Positions 6,585 through 11,552 of a DNA stretch of 11,552 nucleotides are shown piece by piece. Source of the stretch: Clostridiaceae bacterium UBA6085 (GTDB lineage: Bacteria; Bacillota; Clostridia; Clostridiales; Clostridiaceae); assembly GCA_002428605.1 (NCBI GenBank), contig DIXH01000025.1, positions 1 to 11,552 on the forward strand. The letters run 5' to 3'. Numbering within the stretch: the stretch's first letter is position 1; every line of letters begins with the position of its first letter. A program made the position numbers and the translations under genes. The notes beneath the pieces were generated by a model. The model was not told the DNA's origin. It saw only the letters and a program-made list of their open reading frames with translations, and did no database searches.

Positions 6585-8162
6585 TTGACGGTAAAAATCA
6601 CATACAGCATAGATGTTCGTAAAAAGATAAAGACGGGCATTGATAAGCTCGCGGATGTGGTTAAAATTACATTGGGACCTAGAGGACGGAATGTATTGAT
6701 CCAGAGCAAGGATGGCTACCCATTGGTGACTAATGACGGCGCAACAATAGTAAAAGAAATAGAGCTTTCAGACGTTGTTGAAAATATAGGCGCTAAGATT
6801 ATCAAGGAAGTTGCCTTAAAGACCAATGAAACCGCGGGGGACGGGACAACTACAGCTATAGTGCTAGCACAGCATATCATAAACCAGAGTTTTAAGAACA
6901 TTGCTTCTGGAACAGAACCCATGTTGATGAAAAAAGGGATACAGAATGCGACAGAGTTGGCTGTCGCAGCTATTAGGAAACTGTCCGTTCCGGTTCGGAT
7001 GCAACGTGAAATAGCACAGGTGGCTACAATATCTGCGCAGGATCAGCAATTGGGAGAACTAATTGCAGATGCAATATGGCAGGTCGGTGGTGATGGTGTC
7101 ACTGTGAGGGAGTCTGACACCTTGCAAACAGTTCTGAAGATAAAAAAGGGTATGCAGTTTGACCGAGGCTTTCTGTTGCCTCAGATGGCTGATGATAGCC
7201 GGAAGATGGTTTCTGAACTTACAAACCCATATATATTGGTTACTGACAAGAAGATTACTGGCAGTCGTGAACTTATTCCTCTGATGGGAAAGCTGGCTCC
7301 TCTTGGCAGTCCTTTACTGATAGTAAGCGAGAGCATTGAGGGTGAGGCACTTGGACTATTGGTGGAAAACAAGATGCGTGGTATTTTGAATACTGTAGCT
7401 GTTAATCCTCCTGCCTACGGTGAAGGTAGGGTGGCAATGATGGAGGATCTTGCATTGCTTACAGGAGGAGTGTTCTTCAGTGAAGCTGCAGGATATTCAG
7501 ATTTTAGAGACACAACTCCCGAGATGCTGGGACGTGCTTCCAATGTAAGGGTGGAGAGGCGCAATACTGTTATCAGTGGAGCAGCCGGAAAAGTAGAGGA
7601 TATTGACCAAAGGATAAGATACCTGAGGATTCTCCATGAAAGATCCAAATATGAATTCGACAGGCAACAGCTGAGAGAGCGCATTGCAAGACTCGGTCGC
7701 GGGATAGCGCTCATTGAAGTAGGAGCACCTACTTTAGCGGAAATTAAGGAGAAAAAACTGCGCGCAGAGGATGCCCTGAATGCTGCAAAAGCAGCATTAG
7801 TGCAGGGGATAGTTCCGGGGGGAGGTACAGCTTATATCAGGTGCATTCCGGCATTGCGGGCGTATGCAGATACGCTTTCAGGAGATAAAAAAACCGGCGT
7901 TCTCATAATAGCAGGGGCGTTGGAGGCTCCGGCACGGCAAATTGCAGATAATGCAGGACTATGCGGCATTGAAGTTATTGCTAAGATATTACGGCAACCA
8001 GCTGGCTTCGGGTTTGATTGCTTGAAAGAAGAATATGTGAACATGATGGAAGCTGGAATTGTGGATCCCACACTCGTGACATGCTTTGCACTTCAGAGTG
8101 CATCCTCAGCTGCGGCAGCCTTGATAACATCAGAAGCTGGTGTCACGGATGCTTATAAATAG
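6585..8162 (+). CDS. Divergent GroEL-type (group I) chaperonin paralogue
   Basis: This encodes 525 residues with the full group I chaperonin layout: equatorial, intermediate, apical (about 188-370), intermediate, equatorial. The TTG start follows GGGGGAG by 6 bases. ATPase parts are intact: GPRGRNV 31-37, D51 in NDGAT, D86 in GDGTTT, GGGT 412-415, and D396 in AEDALNA, which matches E. coli D398. It departs from ordinary GroEL in three ways. It lacks the Gly-Gly-Met C-terminal tail and ends ...TDAYK. GroES/substrate contact residues differ: positions matching E. coli Y203, F204 and V264 appear to be Q200, M201 and E261 (Y199 is F196, conservative). No groES precedes it. It is therefore likely a specialised ATP-driven folding ring with its own clients or partner, rather than the housekeeping chaperonin. 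The next gene encodes a second chaperone-type domain. A hairpin follows the stop. Confidence 0.93.
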   Translation: MTVKITYSIDVRKKIKTGIDKLADVVKITLGPRGRNVLIQSKDGYPLVTNDGATIVKEIELSDVVENIGAKIIKEVALKTNETAGDGTTTAIVLAQHIINQSFKNIASGTEPMLMKKGIQNATELAVAAIRKLSVPVRMQREIAQVATISAQDQQLGELIADAIWQVGGDGVTVRESDTLQTVLKIKKGMQFDRGFLLPQMADDSRKMVSELTNPYILVTDKKITGSRELIPLMGKLAPLGSPLLIVSESIEGEALGLLVENKMRGILNTVAVNPPAYGEGRVAMMEDLALLTGGVFFSEAAGYSDFRDTTPEMLGRASNVRVERRNTVISGAAGKVEDIDQRIRYLRILHERSKYEFDRQQLRERIARLGRGIALIEVGAPTLAEIKEKKLRAEDALNAAKAALVQGIVPGGGTAYIRCIPALRAYADTLSGDKKTGVLIIAGALEAPARQIADNAGLCGIEVIAKILRQPAGFGFDCLKEEYVNMMEAGIVDPTLVTCFALQSASSAAAALITSEAGVTDAYK

Positions 8163-8188
8163 AGAATGGATTCAATTGAATATTTTTA

Positions 8189-8227
8189 TGGCCTCGATCG
8201 ATGTCCTTAAAGGATAGACCGAGGTCA
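8189..8227 (+). terminator. Hairpin after the groEL-like gene
   Basis: TGGCCTCG at 8189-8196 pairs with CGAGGTCA at 8220-8227 (one G-U). An inner stem follows, with mismatches and a small bulge, closed by CCTT/AAGG. Only ACTTT lies near the exit, so it is probably a leaky terminator that reduces transcription into the next genes. Confidence 0.55.
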
Positions 8228-8418
8228 CTTTGAATTCTGGCTGAAACAGTATTGTATGATATTGCGGCAAGAATATTGAAACAAAATTTGACGATTATTA
8301 ATATTTATGTCATTTGATTAACATTTTATTTTCTATGATAGAGTATACAATGAGGTTATGGACAGCATTTTCTTGTTTTAAAATTGACTTCAATTTGGTC
8401 AGTTCGGGGGTAGGGGAA

Positions 8419-8835
8419 ATGGAAAATAATGGAATTGAAAAATATATAGATTCGCAGGAAATAGATGTTCCTCGGGATCTGTTCGAAGAAGAGCTTAGAC
8501 TGCTGTTAATCGAAGAGGCTCATCGGGTTCAGTACGGATCGTTTGTGACCGGTCAGTACGAGATATTGACACCTGAGGAAAAAAGAGATTCTTATGAGGA
8601 ATTGAAGAAGATTGCATACCGGAATGTAAAGGCAGAACTTTTGATAAAAAATATCATTGAGACCCAGCGATTTGAGGTGACAAGGGAGGAGCTGGAGGAA
8701 GAGGCACTTGGAATCTCTGAGCGTCAGAATGTGACAATGGAGCAGATAAAGGACTTTTTTGGTGAGGAACTCTCAGCCTTAAGGCGTGACATCCTGGCCA
8801 AAAAAGCTGAAAAGTACATCCGTTCCCTGACTTAA
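8419..8835 (+). CDS. Stand-alone trigger-factor C-terminal (chaperone) domain protein
   Basis: This encodes 138 acidic, helix-rich residues that match only the C-terminal SurA-like chaperone domain of trigger factor. The order is VPRDLFEEEL (near 17), a helix with many charged residues, YEELKKIAYRNVKAELLIKNI (about 60-80), FEVTREELEEEA (about 85), then MEQIKDFFGEEL and LRRDILAKKAEKYI at the end. Trigger factor is normally about 430 residues; the ribosome-binding N-terminal and PPIase domains are absent, and the upstream sequence does not code for them. The frame is open back to 8314, but the extra residues look unlike the family, so I chose ATG 8419, preceded by G-rich sequence (8406-8416). 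Its TAA overlaps an ATG by one base, but the likely next start is 65 bases downstream. It probably works as a soluble holdase or an adaptor for the neighbouring chaperonin; that is inference from gene order. Confidence 0.8.
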   Translation: MENNGIEKYIDSQEIDVPRDLFEEELRLLLIEEAHRVQYGSFVTGQYEILTPEEKRDSYEELKKIAYRNVKAELLIKNIIETQRFEVTREELEEEALGISERQNVTMEQIKDFFGEELSALRRDILAKKAEKYIRSLT

Positions 8836-8900
8836 TGGAATCTAACCGCGGAAGTGGAGAGAGTATATGGTTGTATAGGATTTCGAAAGGAGCAGTAAAA

Positions 8901-9788
8901 ATGACAGAAGCAGAAATGAACAAGATGTTCAGCCCATTTCCCAAAATGTCAATGGCGCAGAAAGGCCGCAAGACTATCCATTATCTGCAGCAGTTGAAGG
9001 ATGAAGGTACTCCTATCGTACAGCACTGCCCATCCATGTTGGGACCGATGTTCATGCTGGCAGCCGAATTTGCAGGAGTTGATGTATGCCGTCTGCCGCC
9101 ATCGGACTTGAGATTGGGACCGGATGAGGCGTTAAAGCTAGCACCTGCACATATTACCGCGTATCGAAGCTTTGCTAAGCGAATGCATATCAACTATGTA
9201 ACTGATACTGTTGCATTCGCATCCAAAGAAGAAGCACTGGCAAACTTCTCAAAATTCCATATGGCAGGTGCGGATTCAATACTCCCGATGGGCATCAACA
9301 ACGAGACGCTGAAATATGTCGCTGATAATTATGCGACAATATATGGGCATGTAGGTGCCATATCCGGATGGCAGACCATGGGTGCGTTCGGAGGTTATAA
9401 GAGAATAGGCAAGACCGCTGAGGAAGCAATGAAGGTCTACAGGATGGCCTATGAATACCAGGAGAACGGCATGAAGGCCATGTCAATAGAGCTGGTTCCG
9501 ATCGAAGTCAGCAACACTGTGGCTAAAAAGATGCGCGTGCCGGTAATTGGAATTGCAGCTGGAGGAGCATGCGACGGCAGTGAGATGGTAGACATGGACC
9601 TGTTCGGACTGATGGCCAATCCTGCTTCACATGCCAAAACTTATGACCACTTCCTGAAGTGGGCCTCGGGCGTGTATGGCGCATGGGCTAACGATGTGCG
9701 CACAGCAGCATACCCAGAGGACAAGAACGGCTCCCATATGGAACCCGAGGAGCTGGATAAGTTCCTGGAGCTTGTTGAGAAGATGTGA
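8901..9788 (+). CDS. PanB-like protein (ketopantoate hydroxymethyltransferase family) with altered active site
   Basis: This encodes 295 residues. ATG 8901 is favoured over an in-frame ATG at 8835 because AAGGAG (8887-8892) lies eight bases upstream and the extra 22 residues are not family-like. PanB landmarks are: AGVDV near 58-62, D102 (matching E. coli metal ligand D84), GHVG 149-152, GGYKRIGKT 164-172, the IELVP strand with E197 (matching catalytic E181), VIGIAAG 215-221 and CDG...MDLFGL 224-237. PanB makes ketopantoate from ketoisovalerate and methylenetetrahydrofolate for CoA synthesis. Here the K-x-E pair that in E. coli is K112 and E114 reads L128 and M130 (SILPMG), and the GDS loop carrying D45 reads PPSD. 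Metal and substrate handling should therefore differ, and I expect a different reaction or a non-catalytic role. Neighbours are chaperone genes and a TIGR04076 gene; no panC or panD is present. Confidence 0.8.
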   Translation: MTEAEMNKMFSPFPKMSMAQKGRKTIHYLQQLKDEGTPIVQHCPSMLGPMFMLAAEFAGVDVCRLPPSDLRLGPDEALKLAPAHITAYRSFAKRMHINYVTDTVAFASKEEALANFSKFHMAGADSILPMGINNETLKYVADNYATIYGHVGAISGWQTMGAFGGYKRIGKTAEEAMKVYRMAYEYQENGMKAMSIELVPIEVSNTVAKKMRVPVIGIAAGGACDGSEMVDMDLFGLMANPASHAKTYDHFLKWASGVYGAWANDVRTAAYPEDKNGSHMEPEELDKFLELVEKM

Positions 9789-9814
9789 TCTTGAGAAAAG
9801 AAACCAGTTGAAAT

Positions 9815-9852
9815 ACTATTCCTGGCCGGAATAAGTTCCGACCAGGAATAGT
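9815..9852 (+). repeat. Strong hairpin between the panB-like and TIGR04076 genes
   Basis: ACTATTCCTGG (9815-9825) and CGGAA (9827-9831) pair with TTCCG (9836-9840) and CCAGGAATAGT (9842-9852) around one C-A mismatch and a TAAG loop, for 16 paired bases. No T run follows, so it is a poor classical terminator. It more likely protects or processes the transcript and sets the ratio of the two products. Confidence 0.7.
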
Positions 9853-9881
9853 GGCTCGAATTTGAAGGGGGAGGTTCATCA

Positions 9882-10160
9882 ATGGCAACAGATCCGGGGA
9901 TAGGATACAAGATCCAAGGCATAGTGACAGGTGTAAAAGGTGAATGCAGTGCTGGACATAAGGTAGGGGAGCAATTCGATATCAGCTGCTATGATTGTGG
10001 TGGATTGTGCGGATTTTTCTATCACGATATGTTTCCAAATCTGCTCACCTTTCAGTTTGGAGGTAATTTACCGTGGTGGGAAGGCGACAGTATTACTGTA
10101 CAATGCCCTGACATGGACAACCAGGTAACTATGAAGCTGGAACGCTTCGAGCGAACCTGA
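9882..10160 (+). CDS. TIGR04076-family small protein, function unknown
   Basis: This encodes 92 residues and is a soluble protein. It fits the TIGR04076 pattern: a Cys near 22 followed by AGHKVGE-x-F (24-32), a GGLC turn (40-43), an aromatic H-x-x-FP-x-LL segment (48-55), FGG-x-x-PW (59-65) and the closing CPDMDN (75-80) before a final beta strand. Cysteines at 22, 36, 39, 43 and 75 include C36-x2-C39-x3-C43, which could bind a metal or cluster; this is inference, as the family has no established activity known to me. A strong Shine-Dalgarno site (GGGGGAGG, about 9867-9874) lies seven bases before ATG, suggesting good translation. It is the last gene of the chaperonin/PanB-like run, 93 bases after the previous stop, with a strong hairpin between, and is followed by a T-run terminator. 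Confidence 0.85.
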   Translation: MATDPGIGYKIQGIVTGVKGECSAGHKVGEQFDISCYDCGGLCGFFYHDMFPNLLTFQFGGNLPWWEGDSITVQCPDMDNQVTMKLERFERT

Positions 10161-10222
10161 AAAAACTTGAGGAATCAGCATGCCATATTAATTAAGCATA
10201 TGAAAAAAATTAGAGCAGCGTC

Positions 10223-10259
10223 AAAAAAGGATGTAAATTATCATTACATCCTTTTTTTT
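10223..10259. terminator. Bidirectional rho-independent terminator
   Basis: GGATGTAA (10229-10236) pairs with TTACATCC (10244-10251) across a 7-nt loop, flanked by six A's before and eight T's after. It is a textbook terminator for the plus-strand cluster, and the A run serves the same role for the transporter gene coming from the opposite side. Confidence 0.9.
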
Positions 10260-10285
10260 GAACCGATATTCAACTATGTACGTTT

Positions 10286-11552
10286 CTATAAACCTAATGT
10301 AGAAAGAAGTTTAGGTATCTGGCTGCTAAGTGCTGAGAATGTCATGAAGAGAACAAATATATAGCTTAGAGTCATGCTTATTCTCAAAAGTGTAGGTTTC
10401 TTGAATCCCTTGTTTATGTCACTTCTCCATATCATCAGAACTATGAACAGTCCGGCGATAGGTGTTGAGATTGAAGTAGCCAGATTCGCGAAAAGTATCA
10501 GCTGTGTTGGAGAACCTCCAAAACTGTAAGCGACTGCCATTCCGAAAATCAATGAAGCCAAACTTCCATACTTGACCCATTTTGACTCGAGAGCGACTTC
10601 CTTTTCGAAACCAGCACCAAGAAGAACCATTCCTCTTTGTGTATTACCTAGCAGTGATGAGAAACCAGCTCCAAGGAGTGCTATACCCATGACGTATTTT
10701 GCTGCGTTGCCCATGATGGGGAACAGCATCTCTGCTAACTGTGCAGGTGCTTTTATTGTCGATCCTGTTGGATGGAGTACTATTGCACCGACAAGGATAA
10801 TTGCACCGGAGATCATCACTACACTTAGTATATGTATCGCCGCATCAGTCATCATGACTCCGTTGAACAGGTCTTCCTTCCTCCACTTCTTCTCTTTTCC
10901 AAGATAAGTGTTGTAAACACCTGTTGTCACAGCAGCATTAGTGGATATGAATGCAAGTGCTGTGGCAAGACTGCCTGCAGGAACAGCAAACCCGGTAAAT
11001 CCACCTGCCATATCACCCCAGTTAGGGCCCCCAACTCCAATTATGGTTGCATAGAAAGATACGATCATTGCCAATATACATAGAGTTATGATCTTTTCAA
11101 CCTTTGAATAGACGTTTTTACCGAAATAACAGTATACTACAACTGCCACCATCAATGCCGATCCGATTTTCCAGTTGATTCCTGAAATAAGGGTGACACC
11201 TGCACCTGTACCAGTCACGTTACCAATAGTGAAGAACAGGCAAGCTAAAAATGTTGCAATCCCCACTACATTGGCAGCGACCGGGCCGTAATACTTTCTG
11301 ATTGAATGGATGGTAGGTAGCCCGGTCAATATTGCCAGCCTGTTTGTTACCATCATGAATGTTATCCCCATAAGAACGATAGGAATGAGTAGCCAAATAA
11401 GCGCATAGCCATAGTTAGCGCCAATCATTGAAGCTGTAGTAATTGCGCCGGGTCCTATGACAATGCCTGTTGCTATTAGTCCTGGCCCTATGCGCTTTAG
11501 CAGTTCCTTTGCTGGCAGTACCTTAATATCAGATCCGAAATCGGTATTGGTA
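10286..11552 (-). CDS. Divergent NRAMP-family transporter (N-terminus cut by window edge)
   Basis: The minus-strand frame runs from TAG at 10286-10288 to the right edge and stays open, giving 421 complete codons. The ATG at 11426-11428 is internal because coding sequence with family features continues upstream of it. Visible features are a cytosolic N-terminal stretch with LLKRIGPGLIATG (fragment residues 17-29), then about ten or eleven hydrophobic helices. NRAMP proteins import Mn2+, Fe2+ or related ions with protons. The canonical TM1 metal motif DPGN reads GPGA here (residues 33-36), and the TM6 M-P-H motif is replaced by a TTGVYNTY stretch (about 209-216). The usual metal site is therefore missing, and the substrate may not be Mn or Fe. 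It belongs to the divergent GPG-type NRAMP homologues; magnesium transport by other NRAMP-related proteins is a precedent, but residue matching is not possible by eye. It is convergent with the TIGR04076 gene. Confidence 0.85.
   Translation of the reverse strand, partial: TNTDFGSDIKVLPAKELLKRIGPGLIATGIVIGPGAITTASMIGANYGYALIWLLIPIVLMGITFMMVTNRLAILTGLPTIHSIRKYYGPVAANVVGIATFLACLFFTIGNVTGTGAGVTLISGINWKIGSALMVAVVVYCYFGKNVYSKVEKIITLCILAMIVSFYATIIGVGGPNWGDMAGGFTGFAVPAGSLATALAFISTNAAVTTGVYNTYLGKEKKWRKEDLFNGVMMTDAAIHILSVVMISGAIILVGAIVLHPTGSTIKAPAQLAEMLFPIMGNAAKYVMGIALLGAGFSSLLGNTQRGMVLLGAGFEKEVALESKWVKYGSLASLIFGMAVAYSFGGSPTQLILFANLATSISTPIAGLFIVLMIWRSDINKGFKKPTLLRISMTLSYIFVLFMTFSALSSQIPKLLSTLGL

Noticed and set aside
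8314..8418. Upstream extension of the trigger-factor-C frame from TTG 8314
   Set aside because: No ribosome binding site and the residues do not resemble trigger factor; the hydrophobic start is not followed by a cleavage site.
8835..8900. N-terminal extension of the PanB-like gene from ATG 8835 (TAATG overlap)
   Set aside because: The extra 22 residues are not PanB-like and the ATG at 8901 has a much better ribosome binding site.
9641..9922. Minus-strand frame spanning the panB-like 3' end and the hairpin
   Set aside because: It overlaps two supported genes on the other strand and is rich in Ser/Pro as expected for a shadow frame.
1..11552. CRISPR array, tRNA or rRNA genes
   Set aside because: No regularly spaced repeats, cloverleaf-like sequences with TTC-type T-arms, or rRNA segments were seen by eye; a tRNA scan was not possible.

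Overview
The window looks like a piece of a low-to-moderate GC anaerobic bacterial chromosome. I would guess Bacillota, class Clostridia, without certainty. Reasons: purine-rich Shine-Dalgarno sites at most starts (two of the genes start with TTG), hairpin terminators including one with eight T's, a group I (GroEL-type) chaperonin, a trigger-factor-type domain, and an IS30 transposase of a Cys-rich type I associate with Clostridia and similar anaerobes. The assignment rests on gene types and signals, not on a marker gene.

Region 1 (1-3058) is a copper or silver handling pair. It has a 105-residue secreted protein with a His/Met/Cys-rich tail, a hairpin, and a complete CopB-type (P1B-3) copper-exporting ATPase with a His-rich cytosolic N-terminus. 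Region 2 (3059-4282) holds a stand-alone two-domain PhnB/VOC-fold protein closed by a strong bidirectional terminator.

Region 3 (about 4460-6415) is an insertion-sequence scar. It contains an apparently intact IS30-family element (4481-5980) with recognisable inverted ends, a second set of IS30-end-like motifs outside the element, a 13-bp direct repeat flanking the whole, and on the minus strand the last ~57 codons of a different, IS1634-like transposase.

Region 4 (6585-10160) is the most interesting part. It is a run of four same-strand genes: a divergent, tail-less GroEL paralogue without groES; a free-standing trigger-factor C-terminal (chaperone) domain without the ribosome-binding and PPIase domains; a PanB (ketopantoate hydroxymethyltransferase) homologue whose lysine and metal-binding glutamate are replaced; and a small Cys-rich TIGR04076-type protein. 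Two chaperone parts beside an altered PanB-like enzyme and a small possible metal-binding protein suggest a dedicated folding or assembly module for an unknown enzyme. The sequence cannot prove this. Hairpins lie after groEL and after the panB-like gene, so expression may be segmented.

Region 5 (10286-11552, minus strand) is a convergent NRAMP-superfamily transporter, cut by the window edge, in which the canonical DPGN metal-binding motif reads GPGA and the MPH motif is absent. A shared bidirectional terminator separates it from region 4.
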